64,000 bases of DNA from Prunus persica (taxonomy: Eukaryota; Streptophyta; Magnoliopsida; Rosales; Rosaceae): NCBI RefSeq assembly GCF_000346465.2, contig NC_034012.1:22892719-22956718 (forward strand), in the 5' to 3' direction. Below the pieces are notes generated by a model that saw nothing but the letters and a program-made list of their open reading frames with translations, had not been told where the DNA came from and did not search any database. Below, piece after piece: positions 48,152 through 60,428 of this stretch. Position 1 is the stretch's first letter; each line of letters starts with the position of its first letter. Made by a program: the position numbers and the translations under genes.

Positions 48152-48493
48152 GCTATAAACAACCCTGTACTCAAAGAAATCCTGGTAAGCAGCAACATCT
48201 CCAAAGCTGCTTCTGTCCTTGTATATTGCATTGTCACTCCCGTGCTAGAAGAAACTGTTTACAGGTGATTTTTACTAGGGTCAATTTCGTCCACTATGAA
48301 ATGGCAGTCAGCAGTTTTGATAAGCTCAGCTATTTTCAGTGCAGCTCACCCGTCTGGTGAGAATTCTTTACAGTTGTTCATCATTGGATGTTTGCTTGGA
48401 TGCTCTAATTGTTGGACTGGAAACTTGAGATCTCCCATTTTAATACATTCCCTGTACAATGCCATGACTCTAATGATAACATTCTTATCTTGA
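48152..48493 (+). pseudogene. CAAX/CPBP (Rce1-like) membrane protease, C-terminal fragment with an in-frame stop
   Basis: After ATTGCAG the frame reads AINNPVLKEIL, VYCIVTPVLEETVYR, then TGA at 48266-48268 where glycine is expected, then FLLGSISSTMKWQSAV, AIFSAAHPSGENSLQLFIIG, GNLRSPILIHSLYNAM and a final TCTTGA. EETVYR, the FxxAH-type motif and HSLYN are the three conserved motifs of CPBP intramembrane metalloproteases, several of which are plastid proteins in plants. Upstream exons are not found in the 1.3 kb before it. It is a decayed or partially duplicated gene. If the TGA were GGA the rest would read normally. Confidence 0.8.
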
Positions 48494-49500
48494 ATTTCAC
48501 ATTTAAGCCTCCTCACAGTTCTATCCTGTTTCTCGAAAGTGGAACTTTTGTTTCTTAGGAGTCAGGTAATTGATACTATGGCTTTGAATTGACAGTGCTC
48601 ACTTGATTTTCAGATCAATGTTATTAACTCACACGATGGCTTTGAGTCTCACAATATGCAATCACATAGTTGAACCTGTCAGTTTCATCACCAGAAACAG
48701 ACAAAAGACTCTTCCCCACAAGTGCATTTTCTGATAAATGAAAGAGTAGGGCGTACATAAAAGATTGAGGCCATAACATAGGATTGTCATGATTCTTCAG
48801 GTCAACTGAATATCATCTCGAGTGATTTCGTAGCGTCTAGGATTCAATTTGCCTAAGATTGTAGCTTCTCTTCTCTTTTTATTCTTCTCTTCCAAATTTC
48901 TATGGCATTTAGTTTTCACCTCTCCAAATCTACTTCCACAGTTATGTTCACCATAGAATGTCATATATGTTAGAATTTCTAGCAGAGTGAAAATACTGTG
49001 TTTTCCTGTAGCTGTGCACTTGCAGGCCAGCTAAACTTGAATGTTAATAGATGACTAGAATTATACATGAAAATAGGTGTACCCATAATGTAGAACAGGC
49101 AGACGTTTAGCTGAGAATGTTTTTGTCTTTGGTCGAAAGCCGAGAAAGTTAAGATATGAGAGAATAGATAGAGAGAAGAAGATTTGGGTGAGGGGATTAA
49201 GGAAGCTTTCGTTTTATTCATCGGTCATCAAGTGTGAAGATAACTTACTCACCACGTCACTTGCATTTGTGCCACTTTGCTAACCTCTCGTTGGCTTTAT
49301 TCAGAAAAGTCTTCCATAGAGAGCATTCATCGTTGATGTTCTTGTATCGAGATTCAATGGCCTCATGTGATCGAGGCACCAAGATTTTCAAGCCGGAATT
49401 TTGTGTGATAATAAATGGCAAAATGTAATAGATTGTCGTTGATTGATTTTATTTTTTGTTTTTTGTTTTAACTGTTAAAACATTCAAAAATCAATTATGC
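48494..49500. other. Intergenic, no gene seen
   Basis: AT-rich. A frame at 49234-49428 has no recognisable motif. Confidence 0.4.
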
Positions 49501-49550
49501 CGTTGATTTAAAGCTGACTGGGATCTGAATGGCTAGCTGATCCCAACCGC

Positions 49551-49880
49551 ATGCGGCTCAAGCACATGGTTACTCAACAACCATGCACAGGAATTTGTCA
49601 CTTAACTAGGATGCACGGGTCCCATCGTTCAAGGGGCGCACTGTGTGTAGAGTCCAACGACACTCCGAATGAACCCAAAGCAAGTCCAACACTTGGGAAT
49701 CCACTTACGGATATATCTTTGATTGTATCTATCATGGAACAAACTAAGAACATGTTGTTACATATCATTGAGAAATGTTTTACTCATATCCGTTGTACTG
49801 CTAATAGAGCGGTGGGACATTCTTTTTCTTGATTTGAGGAGCGTCCTGATATTATTTGTGATATTCTTTTTAAAGGATTG
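49551..49880 (+). pseudogene. LINE-type RNase H relic
   Basis: The frame includes CVESNDTPNEP, LTDISLIVSIMEQTKNML and CFTHIRCTANRAVGHSFS, followed after a stop by FEERPDIICDIL. The HIR.TANR.AH-like motif near the end of RNase H domains of plant LINE polyproteins is the basis for the call. It is about 100 residues long, with stops around it, so a dead 3' remnant. Confidence 0.45.
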
Positions 49881-51750
49881 TGATTTGTAGTGGCTTATGG
49901 GACTTTGGCATGTAGAGGAGGGGTTGATCTATTAGGGGTTTTGGTTCCTTCTAACCTCTTTTAGCTTAAAGAAAGTAGACTACTTTGTAAATCCAACGAC
50001 CAAACACTTACGTGTAGATTCACTCACCTCATCCTTTTGAACAATGCCCGATTTTTCCAAATTCTTATGTACTTTTGCCTCGATAATATATTGTCGCTCC
50101 GATTAAAAAAAATAGAAAATTCGGTATAACTCCAATTCTTATGATAAAATTTAGGTGCAATCCATACATTTGTTGTTAGTAATTCAAGTCCTCTGACTTT
50201 TGTGCCATGTAGGATTACTTACTTTCTTTTAATTTCTAAGGTTTATATTTTATTTTCTTAATTTTTTAATTTATGTTGTGCTTCCAATTTTGCCCCTAAG
50301 ATAGAAATCGGATAACCTAAATGCCAGCAAAATATCAAAAATCGCATTAAACAATCTTCAAACGCCAAGAATAGAAAGAATCACAGAAATTGTATCTTCC
50401 ACAATCAATTATGGCCTTGTCGTATAGGTAATCGCAGGTACCTATGTCACAGGTATATGTCAAACTTCAAAAGTATCATATATGTAAGCTCTTGTCGCAG
50501 GTATGTATAGGTAATCGCAGGTACCTGTGTCATAGGTACACTTTCGGAAGTTACCTGTAGGATAGGTTCTCAGTGAAGCGCCATATCAAGCCACTGCATA
50601 AAGTACCTATGCCATAGGTACACTATTTATAGCATTAAAGAACAATTAACACTCAAAAAAAAAAAAAATAGAAGAGAGAAATTTAAAATGAAGAATGGAG
50701 AAGTCAATTAGGAGTGCAGTATGTATACTTTGAATTGGGCGGGAGCTGGTTTTTCCCATTTGTAAATACTTTGCTTTTGTTTAAGATCACATGGGTTGTC
50801 ATCTACTATTGGAATTTACTCCATCATTAGTAGTAATTATGCGATTTGGATTTGGGGGATCTGAGATATGCGATTTGGATTAACAGATTGGGAAAGACGT
50901 CCTTTACTTTCCATTTGTATACAATGGCAGGTGTTGTAAATAAATTAAATTTTGTGGCCACACTATTTGCTTAGGTGGCTGCAGGACTGGGCTTTAGGAC
51001 TAGAATTAATAGGTAACAATTACTGTCCTGCAATCAAACTGTATTCTTGAAATTGGACCCATATCTAAGAGCCCCTTTGCTTGTTGAGTTAGAGCATAGA
51101 GCTTTTTGAGCTATCAAACAACCTAATTTCACTCTATACAAAGCATGAATTTAAAGAAAACGCTTTTGCTTGTGCTAAAACATACCAAGGACCGTACGAA
51201 TATGTTCCATGATAAGAAAATTTTGCGAAAAACGTTTGAGAAAGGTCAGAAATTCCTTTATTTTGCGGAAAAAAAATAAAGAAACTTTGGGGACAAACAC
51301 ATCTCATGTTATAACCTCCTTGTACCTCTATATTCTATCTCTCTTTTTATTTTTTAAGAAACTCTAAACCTCTAATCTGAGCATGTAAAAAAAAACAACC
51401 ATGGGTTTTATTTCGTTTTGGCTTCCTTCATTTCTCAATGATGATTAATAAATCATGATGAAATCAATACTGTTTTTTCAATGCCACAAAATAAAGTTAA
51501 AACAAGGAGATAATCATGCTGAAAACCTCAACACTCACCACAGCAAGCAAAATCCTATCATACAGAAGAAAAGAGAAGTTACAGAGCCACCACATCTTCT
51601 CTTTAATAATTCTTTGTATTCTTACTTTTCTTTGGCTTCATCTGTATCAAGAAGGCCTCATCTATTGTGTTCACCTAGGGATCAGAGTGCTCCTCCCTGT
51701 TTCAATAGAGTTTAGCAAACGATATAAGTAAGGAGACAACATTTATGTAA
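49881..51750. other. Intergenic with a palindrome cluster, no gene seen
   Basis: AT-rich apart from the palindromes at 50438-50621. Frames at 51455-51731 are unrecognised and lie in the 3' flank of the F-box gene. Confidence 0.45.
50438..50621. repeat. Three palindromes of GTACCTATG-N-CATAGGTAC type
   Basis: 50603-50621 is a perfect 9+1+9 palindrome (GTACCTATGCCATAGGTAC). 50521-50539 (GTACCTGTGTCATAGGTAC) and 50438-50455 are one- or two-base variants. Related half-sites (GTAATCGCAG, CGTATAGG, GTATAGG) lie between. Confidence 0.85.
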
Positions 51751-53676
51751 TTATTTAGGGGAGTGGGGAAGACCCAAATTAGTACAAGCATTTTCAATGG
51801 AGGCAAGGCATAAGGCATACCTTGATGACACCCAAGAAGTTGAGGTGTTTGGGAACTCAGCAAAGACATTTGAGTAAGACTTGGTCAAATATGAAAAATT
51901 AGCAATCGGAGGTAGCGCAGGCACCCTTACACCTTTTTTTAAAAGCTCTTGCAAGTTAAGCCTCTGCAAAGTCAAGACAGCCCTAGACTCATTCCAAATG
52001 AAGGCAAGTTGACCATCTTGAAATACAAAGAGAGAACCCGGTTTTGAGCCTGGATACCTAAACCCATACCCATTTGCAATACCCTCCCCTTTAAAAACAT
52101 GCTTAATATTCACAGCAAGGGAATCTGCATCTGCATCAGTATCCCAAGGGAATGGATCGAATGAAGGTTCATCAATATTAACTACAAACATGGCTGAGCC
52201 ATTAGGATGCAGAACATAGTGGGTACCCTCTAATATTTTGGTTGCAATTAGAAGTTGTTGCCCCTGGCACTCCTCATAAGAAAGCAAAAGAAAGAAGAGA
52301 GCCTTCCCAGGCTTGTCTTTGGACGACTTCCCAGGAGGCCAACCAAAAGTCCCTCCCCATAAACCAGCATATTCTTGTTCCGCAGTTGGGATCCGCAAGG
52401 GCAATCTGTAAATGGCAAATCGACTGTCATGCATGTTTGGCCATGCTCGATAAGAAGATAACTTCACATGCGAAGCATGTAAAGTCAATCCTATTGTATC
52501 ACCTGAACTCAGAAAATCCTCAAGGGATGCGTGCTTATTCTCACTGCTTGAAGAACCATTCTTTGAGTTTGCAGTAGTTGCGATTGACTTCCCAAAGATC
52601 TGATTGAGGCTATCCCTAAAGTACTTGCTAAGAGTTTTCCTCCTGTTGCATTGTCTGTGACCGTCATCCTCATTAATAGAGTTTTGAGAACCACTTAACC
52701 GATCAAGACTCTTTCTGATCTCACTCAATTGCAGCTGAGTGGGATCAGATGGCAGCAGACTTGCCTTCAAGTCCATGTGACCTCCACCAAGCTTATGCAT
52801 TTGAATAAGCATTGATCTTCGTTCCAATAAGAGCACCATATCCTTCTGAAAGTTCTCCTCATTATCCCTCAACCGAGGAAAGAGTGGCCCAACTGCTGCA
52901 TCAGGAACCTTTAGACGAATTTGGCTCGTGATAACATCAAGTAATTTTCTTCTATCACTGAAAGCCAATCGACTGAAGGGCACCAATGTCTCACTCTGTC
53001 CAAACACCCTCTGCGACCTTGAAAGACCACTATTTGACCTACAAATCTTCCTTGACAACTCCTTATCTGAGTTGTGAACAAAACTCTTGCTATGCAATGA
53101 TTTACCCTGATTTTTATGTAGTCTAGGCTCGATCTCAAGCAAAAGCACATTGCATGACCTGCCGATAGGTTTCACAAAACCAGGATAAACATAATCATGT
53201 CCCTTCTCCCTTCCATGTAGAAAAAAGGATGTGGAGCCATCAAAATCACAAATAATTTCAAATACAGGGGCCCACAGAATAGGGCCGTCTTCAATGCCTA
53301 ACGGCCCGAGTTCTTGAGGTATTATGCGGCACCCAACAACAGAAACAAAACCTGGCATGACATAGACTACATTGCCAAGCTCTGGATTCTGATGAACCCA
53401 TATTCCCATTAGTGGCTGAACATTAAAGAGAAAGCGGCAAAGTGCCTTGTATGATGAGACGGCCTTACGCCACTGAACAAGGTCTCGAAGAGTTACAATT
53501 CCAACCATTTCACATTGGATTTGCCACACTTTTTCGGATTCCATGAGTGCATACAAACTACGGCAGCATAGACTGAGATTGCCAATATCTCTAGGTGAGA
53601 GGGACCAGGTGACAATAGAAAACACATCATCTGACAGAGCCAGAAGCAAGCTCGACCCACAGGATTCAGAGGACAT
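51751..53676 (-). CDS. F-box protein (At5g39450-like), intact
   Basis: Single-exon frame of 641 residues from MSSESCGSSLLLALSDDVFS. The N-terminal F-box (about 12-55: LSDDVFSIV, LSPRDIGNLSLCCRSLYAL, EKVWQIQC) would bind SKP1 in an SCF ubiquitin ligase. It is followed by the long conserved region typical of the At5g39450 group (GIWVHQNPELGNVVYVMPGF, LLLEIEPRL, AWPNMHDSRFAIYRLPLRIP, YAGLWGGTFGWPPGK, EGIANGYGFRYPGSKPGSLF). Substrate unknown. No stop or frameshift. The upstream region to about 54250 looks like a leader ending in a CT-rich stretch near 54215, possibly with an intron. Confidence 0.9.
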   Translation of the reverse strand: MSSESCGSSLLLALSDDVFSIVTWSLSPRDIGNLSLCCRSLYALMESEKVWQIQCEMVGIVTLRDLVQWRKAVSSYKALCRFLFNVQPLMGIWVHQNPELGNVVYVMPGFVSVVGCRIIPQELGPLGIEDGPILWAPVFEIICDFDGSTSFFLHGREKGHDYVYPGFVKPIGRSCNVLLLEIEPRLHKNQGKSLHSKSFVHNSDKELSRKICRSNSGLSRSQRVFGQSETLVPFSRLAFSDRRKLLDVITSQIRLKVPDAAVGPLFPRLRDNEENFQKDMVLLLERRSMLIQMHKLGGGHMDLKASLLPSDPTQLQLSEIRKSLDRLSGSQNSINEDDGHRQCNRRKTLSKYFRDSLNQIFGKSIATTANSKNGSSSSENKHASLEDFLSSGDTIGLTLHASHVKLSSYRAWPNMHDSRFAIYRLPLRIPTAEQEYAGLWGGTFGWPPGKSSKDKPGKALFFLLLSYEECQGQQLLIATKILEGTHYVLHPNGSAMFVVNIDEPSFDPFPWDTDADADSLAVNIKHVFKGEGIANGYGFRYPGSKPGSLFVFQDGQLAFIWNESRAVLTLQRLNLQELLKKGVRVPALPPIANFSYLTKSYSNVFAEFPNTSTSWVSSRYALCLASIENACTNLGLPHSPK

Positions 53677-54300
53677 GATGATTCAACTAATAACAAGAAA
53701 TTCAATACAGAGCTAGAAATCTATTTCTATATATGCATAATTCACGATTCATAACATACACGAAACTATGAAGCAAAAGCAAACAATCAGATAAAAGTTG
53801 ACATGAAAAATTTAAGTGGACCACCCTTGAAACTCCTTCAAAACCCTCCTTTTCAAAACCAAGATGGAGAAATTGTCTCTTTTCTGGTCAATCAAAGACA
53901 CTAAAAGTTTACAGATCAGACCTGGAACTGAAATGGGTTTGCCTCGAAAATTTCATGTCTTGCATTGAAGCACCATGTATGAGATAAGGGTAGGAACAAA
54001 ATACAAATTGGGTATGTTTCAGACCTTCCAAAACTCAAATTGGTGTTTATTAGATTCCCAAATCATCGGACCTATCAAAAATCTGCATAAAAGAATTAGA
54101 ATATAACAGTTTCAAGGAGAGAAGAAACCGTGGAGAAGGATGAGAGAGAACCTAGGAATTGGATGGTGTCAAAGTCATCACCAATGAAACAAAGTTCATC
54201 TCTTTAGGCTCTCTCTCTCTCCGTCTCTGAGCAGCCAGCCAATGTTGAATTGAATTGAATTGAGCTGAAGAGAGACGGAAAAACTAAAAAAGAAAAAGAC
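53677..54300 (-). other. Leader and promoter region of the F-box gene
   Basis: On the minus strand an AG-rich leader start near 54235-54205 is followed by GT-type donor candidates. No further coding exon is needed, since the ATG at 53676 gives a full F-box. Confidence 0.45.
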
Positions 54301-54544
54301 TTTAGTACAATGATTCTTGACCATGTAGTGTGGAAAATAACAGTTCATTTATGTTTTTTATTTTTTGGTAACAACAGTTTATTTATATCATAATGGGGGT
54401 GGGCCATGCTTATGTTTGGACTTTCTTGACCCTCCGTCACTTTTTTTTTTTCTCCGTTTATTTTAAATTGAAAACACATAAAATTATATATATATTTAAT
54501 TATTTATTAATTTATTAATTTTCATAATTATTAAAAAAATGTGT
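54301..54544. other. AT-rich spacer, no gene seen
   Basis: AT-rich, nothing recognised. Confidence 0.4.
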
Positions 54545-54740
54545 GCAAAGAGACTAGTTTAAATGAAACAATAAGTTCAATATTTGTATAGTAGAAAAAG
54601 TGTGTGTGAGGCATTTTTAATCATGCGCATTTAATAAGTTTTTTCTTTATTCTTATTATATTGTTTTTCTATTGTGTTTGTCAAGTAACTTTTTCTATTA
54701 TACAAATATTAAATTTATTGTTTCATTTAGATTGTCCTCA
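54545..54740. repeat. Foldback (MITE-like) inverted repeat
   Basis: The left arm with AAATGAAACAATAAGTTCAA and TATTTGTATAGTAGAAAAAG is the imperfect inverse of the right arm CTTTTTCTATTATACAAATA ... ATTGTTTCATTT. Arms are about 50 bp around a 90 bp loop. Confidence 0.75.
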
Positions 54741-55130
54741 ATTGATGAGATTGTTCAGGATATATGAGATTCATCATCGTGTTATAAATTTAGAAGATTT
54801 GAAAATGTTTGACTAGTAAAGCAAGAAAGTCTAGATGAAATATAAATTTATAAAAAAAAAGAAGGAGAAGACCCTCTTTTTCCTTCTTTTTTTTTAGAAA
54901 GAGAATTTATTCATAGAACCGAAAACGTATAAAGAGCGACATGATACAGTGGCCTTATTAAAACCTTCAGAATCTATGTTTTTGCATACCCCCAAAAAAA
55001 AAAGATCTAAGTACACTTTAACATTTTAATTAAAATGTAAAATTAACTAAGTACATCCTATTTAATTACCAAAAATACTATCGGTACACCCTAATACACT
55101 TTATCACACACCACCCTAATATCAATCATA
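54741..55130. other. AT-rich spacer, no gene seen
   Basis: No recognisable feature. Confidence 0.4.
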
Positions 55131-55134
55131 ATCC

Positions 55135-55465
55135 ATGTTTTCTTTTATCTCGAGTTCCAAGACACAATCGAAGCCAAGTGGATTGCAACTAGTCTCCAAC
55201 TCGATGCACCATAAAAGAGTTGTAGCATGTAAACAACAAGAAGAAGAAGAAACAGATGCAAATGAATTTGCAATGGCGGATGCAACATTCATTGCACTCA
55301 ATTGTTGGTCACATGACAAAAGAACCTAATAACATTATTGAAAATACACAAACCCAACCGCACAATTTAGAGTTGTGCATACAAGATCTAGAAGAGTCAT
55401 TTGAACACCTTTCAAGGTGTTTGATCAAAACCAGAGTTTCCCTCCTCAACATCCTCAACCACTAG
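55135..55465 (+). pseudogene. DUF241 (BPS1-like) family gene relic, C-terminal part
   Basis: One frame reads KKRVVACK-like HHKRVVACK, EEEETDANEFAMADATFIAL and then stops. The neighbouring frame continues IIENTQTQPHNLELCIQDLEE, LSRCLIKTRVSLLNILNH and stops. The latter end is the characteristic C-terminus of plant DUF241 proteins. The frame change between the halves marks a broken gene. Function of the family is poorly known. Confidence 0.65.
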
Positions 55466-55955
55466 ATTAATTAGGATATTCAAATAGTACTGGATGATTC
55501 ATCCAAAATTGTTTTGACTCATATTTTCATGAATGAGATATACTCTCGTCTAATATACTTTCTTACATACTCGATTAATACTTTTTTTTGGTGTGCAAAA
55601 TTTACTTCAATTACAACTTCTCTACGTTTGTTTCACAATTCAATATATCATTTTTGGTCATTTTATATTAGGATAATTTAGTAATTCAATAAATAATTTG
55701 GTAGTAAGGTGTACTCAGTTAATTTTAGGATTCGTTTAGCAGCACTATTCAAAACATACATACACATCCTTAAAAACCCTAACCTTCTACAAAGCCCAAT
55801 TAGAAAAGCATCAAACACATACCAAATCATGAAACTTAGTCACTAAAGTAATCAGGATATACATAATAAAGACTAAAGAATGCCACTTTTCATAGTCCAG
55901 CTTCAATTCCACTTCTTTGTACTTGGCGTCGAAGGCAATCAATTAGATAATTGAT
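55466..55955. other. Spacer, no gene seen
   Basis: AT-rich. No recognisable feature. Confidence 0.4.
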
Positions 55956-57233
55956 TATGATCAGATCTTGATGATATTGTTGTGAAATTTATTGCAAGTG
56001 CACAATTCGCACAAGTAATACAGTGATGAGTGAAGTGTCGTTCCCACGAAGAGTGATTTAATTTACTAATTACCGATTGTGATTAACCCAAGACTTTATT
56101 TGAATAATTGATGATGAGATTCGATTGATTAATTAACTAAAACAATGAATAAAAACAAGCGTAGAAAAATAAAGTAGTGAGATTAAAGTTATGAGAGCAC
56201 TAGAGCTTTCGATTTTACCATAGCCAATTCTACCCAATTCCCTTAGCATATTAATTCTAATTATTTTCCATGTTGACAGTTGATTTTTCCTACTTTATTC
56301 GATACTCCATCCTTGGTTATACCAAAAGTATTCTTATTACCAACCCACTCTATCCCTAGTAATGGAATTAAGATAATAAGAACCCATTAAATTCCTTGGA
56401 AAACAACCACATAAGTCATGACAAATATCCTTGTCTAATCATGTAACTCATGACATCTATTACAAGAAGCAACCCCAAATTGGATATCCCTATTGTCAAT
56501 TTAGCATCAAAACAATTAAATGTTCGCCAAACATTCAAAGCATTAAGCATGGTAATAGATACTCAACATGGAAAAATTCTTGGAATTAACATTGACTAAA
56601 GTAATTGAGTATTCATGGCTAGGCTACATCGTAGCCCTAGCAAAAAGAAATTAGTTCATGACAACTTTAAGAAAAACCATGATAAATAGTATCGTAGGAA
56701 AGAAAACACCAATTGAAGATTTGATCTCCGAACGATAGCAACTCTAGCTCCAGGTTGTCTTCTTTGTCTCTTTAAAACTCTCTCTCTTCGTTGAGTGTTT
56801 CAGCTGTGAGTATGAATGTGTAGGAATTTGAGGGTAGATGATGGAGGGATGGATCCTGATTAATGACGTAAACTCCCTATTTATAATACTCCTACAAATC
56901 CTACCTATCTAAGATATAATTACAATTATTATAAAAGTAGGATTCCTTCTAAAATAGGGTCTTCTTTATTTCTCCTTGTTTGACTTGATAAGACTTGAAC
57001 CATTTTGAAGTACGAAATTTGACAACATTCCTTGCAACAAAAGGAATGACTTGGCTTCTTTTTAATTAAACTCCAATCTTCATCTTCTTGCCCTTTTTAG
57101 CACACTTTCTCCTATTTCACAATTCCTTCATAAATCTCACAAAACCAATTAAAAACAACCAATTTAATCCAAGGAAATTAACAAATAAATAAGCAAATGA
57201 GGCATAAAATATATATAAAATATAGGCTTATCA
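55956..57233 (-). mobile_element. LTR of a Tat/Ogre-like Ty3/gypsy element (minus orientation)
   Basis: On the minus strand it begins TGATAAGCCTATATTTT at 57233 and ends near GTGCACTTGCAATAAATTTC. The adjoining internal side carries the lineage's polypurine region (next entry). Ends are approximate. It has no coding content. Confidence 0.6.
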
Positions 57234-57275
57234 AATACCACCAAACCTATCTTTTGCTAGTCCTCGAGCAAAACT
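57234..57275 (-). other. Polypurine-tract region of the Tat/Ogre-like element
   Basis: On the minus strand it reads GCTCGAGGACTAGCAAAAG, then ATAGGTTTGGTGGTATT, directly before the LTR start TGATAAGCC. This is the usual 3' junction of this lineage. Confidence 0.6.
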
Positions 57276-58799
57276 GAAAATAAAAAATAAATTAAAACAA
57301 ACAAACTAAACTAAACCACTTTCGTAGGTAATCTCGATGGCACTTAGCATATGCCACAAGCCTTTAAACCTCTAGGTGTCCCTAGTAGGAGGAGTTGTGT
57401 CTCCTAAGGGTTTACCAGTCACAACACCCACAAACGCTCCTTGCAAAACAAATTCGTTAAAGCAATACTTCCAACAGACTAATAATAACCAATGAATGCC
57501 AATCATAATTCAAAAATTAAAGTTATGCCACTACAAATAAAATGCACCATAGTGTAAAGTGTAAAGCCAATACTCCAAGCACTCGAACTTAAAGATAACC
57601 ACACTTGGCGTGTGTACAAATTCGCCTTGACTCTAGGCCTCATTGGATAACTCTCAATTTTCTCACAGAAGCTAGGGTTGCACTCTTACCTTGCATATGT
57701 GAATGAAGTTGGGTGAAGAAATCAAAATATAAGACACATATGCATCCAAGATGAATAAAAGGCAATTTTTGAAAATAGATCTCATGGAAAGGAAATCAAA
57801 TACTAAGAACCATAGATGAAGTACATATACCTCCACTTCCGAGTAAGAAGTTCCCAAAGATCCGTTAGGTCTTTACTATGGTTGTAATATAGGGCTAGGT
57901 TATGGGTTATGAAAAAATGATAGGAAATACTAGAACTTGAGACATACAAGGCATTTATCGTGTTATACGGCTTGGCTCTTCAAATTTACTTCACGAAGGC
58001 GTCCAGGATTTTTGATATGCTTCACTTTTATTTTATTTTTATTTTATTTTATTTTTTATTTTCTTGAACTTTAACACATATTTCCTCGGTACACACCACC
58101 TCTTTTGTTGATGTAGAGCTTAACCTTCATCTTTGTCCTCATGTGCTATGGCATATCCCAAGTTATAGGGTATTGCTAAAAATAGGGTAAAAAAGGTAAG
58201 GAAATATTGTGGGTGATGAAAGAAAAGGCTAAGTGTTTGGCTTCAACGGGTTGATGGCACACACAATAGGTAGGACATGAGGCTTTATTTAGAGGTTAGA
58301 ACATGCATAGCCTAACATCATCTCTCAAGGCCCATCCAACTCAAAAGGTGAAAGCATAAGATGATTCATACAAAAGAGAGATTAGTTCTTAGTAATCAAT
58401 TCAAAAGCCTAATTGATATCAATCTAAATAAGAAAGAAAGAAAATAATGAATAAGAATAATCCCAAATACTCTCTCAATAAATAGCAGTTTGGCTCAAGT
58501 ATCTCACAATGGTAGTCTCCACTATTTCTCCACAATCATCCAAATATAGCGACCTTGTTCATCAAAATACTTGAAGCATGGCTATGTGAAGTGCTATAAT
58601 TATTATGCATATATTTTCATGGCAACACTTTAGTTAAAGAAATATGATCAAACATCACATATACATCACTATTAGTAAGAGAAAGTAAAAGCTTTAACAA
58701 ATTTTTATTTTTTCAAAAGTTAAAGGAATTTTGTGATTTTGCAAACAAATATGAGTGAATTTATGAGCCCCAATTGCTTAGTGGTGTCACCATAAGAGG
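57276..58799. other. Non-coding internal remnant of the retroelement
   Basis: AT-rich, with no gag or pol frame. A TTTTATTTTA-type run lies at 58020-58062. Confidence 0.4.
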
Positions 58800-60428
58800 T
58801 GTTTTTAAAATTTATAAACTCGCAAGCGCACGAATCGAATATATCATAAGCGTGTAAGAGCGAGGTTGTACCCAAGGGATTGCGTGAAAAGATAACCAAT
58901 TAAAACCCAAGTTAATTTCATTGCCAACCTAGTTGATTCAAATGGTGATTTGTTTGTTGATAAAGGAAGTTAAATAAAGCATAAAACAAATATGGAAATG
59001 ACAATAAACTGAAATTAAGATTAAATTTATGAGAAAAAATAACTAAGGTACTAGAATCCACACCATTATTTCATAAGATCCTAATTATTTATCTTTCAAT
59101 TCCCATGGAGTAGCAATCTAGAAATCAATCTACTGCTTACTCAAGATTTGTCAATTAAGCTTGTAATTTAGATCATAAGTAGATTTTCCTTCCCTTCATA
59201 AGTACAAATTCTAAGCACCATATGTAAACAAAATTATTTAACTACAAAGGATCAAAGTTTCCTAAGCATCCTATGTTAAAAGTTTATTTGAATATCAAAA
59301 GATCAAAGAAATTTGTAAACTAGAAATATAAACCAAGGATGAATTAATAGATTAATCCAAAGTCTTAACTACCACAAATACATGATAGAAGTGGTGAAAA
59401 GAAAATTAATCTATTAATCATGTGAAGTGAAAATTATATATCATTGAACACCACAATATTTGAGAATTGAAAATAAAACTAGAACTTTATTTAATAATGG
59501 TGTTTCATCCAACCTTAGTTAAGTATTTTACCTAGACATAATTAATATTTAAAACTAAACAAAGAAACTAAAATACATGAAATAAATGAGAAGTAAGAAA
59601 GGTGAAGAACAATTTTAAGAGAGTTATTAGCTTTCGGTTCTTTCCTTTCCATCCTTGTTCACTTTCTCTCTTTCTTTCTTTCTTTCCTTTTCTTTCCTGT
59701 GTATCTCCCCCCTCTGCTTCTTTGCTCCAAGCTTTTATTTATAGCCAAAGAAGGGAGCCTTGAATTATATAATAATCAAGTAGCTCACCACAAGTAGCCC
59801 ATCATTTTCAAATATCTTCCTTATTTTTGGCACACTTCCTTGAATTTGGCTTCACTTCGTGTGTCTCTCCCTCGTGTCTCCTCATAAAACTGCAGCAAGC
59901 TTCCTCTATTTATGGCTAGATAAACAACTCAAGCATCATCATTCTTCTTTGCATTCATTGGTTGCAACTTGCAAGTAGTCAATTTGAACTTCTCTTTCTT
60001 TGTTTATTCATTCTCTTCAATATGGCAGCTTGCATGCATGTCCTGGAGCTTATTAATGCAATTGATTGCTTCTTCTTTCCATTTGTTTTTGCTGCTGCAC
60101 ACACTCTTCCTCTTTGGTTTTGGCTTGAAAATGCTTCACACAGGTTGCTCTCCATACTTTTCCTTTATCTTGAGCAGATTTCTTTGACTTTGGCTGAACA
60201 TATTTTCATCTTTCTTCTACCTTCTTCTTGCAACACATTGCTTATTCCTCCTCCTCATGATGCAATTGGTGGAAGACACTTTATATCTACAAACAACCAC
60301 TCATCAAATACAAAAACAAATATTGGAAATAACCAATACAAATACTCTAATAGATTTAAATAAAACAAAAGAAAATACTAACAAATATAAATTTAAGGAT
60401 GAAACTTGTATTAATTTTGTGCTCATCA
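58800..60428 (-). mobile_element. Second LTR-like element, minus orientation
   Basis: On the minus strand it begins TGATGAGCACAAAATTAATA and ends around the GTGCGCTTGCGAGTTTATAA region, with the TTGGGTACAACCTCGCTCTT block typical of these LTRs. The frame at 59962-60363 is in its U3/R region and unrecognised. Probably a solo LTR nested in the older element. Confidence 0.45.

Noticed and set aside
50438..50621. CRISPR-like array
   Set aside because: Three imperfect palindromes with irregular spacing in a plant genome; no repeat-spacer structure.
59962..60363. 133-codon plus-strand frame
   Set aside because: Falls within an LTR-like element, hydrophobic and T-rich composition, no known domain.
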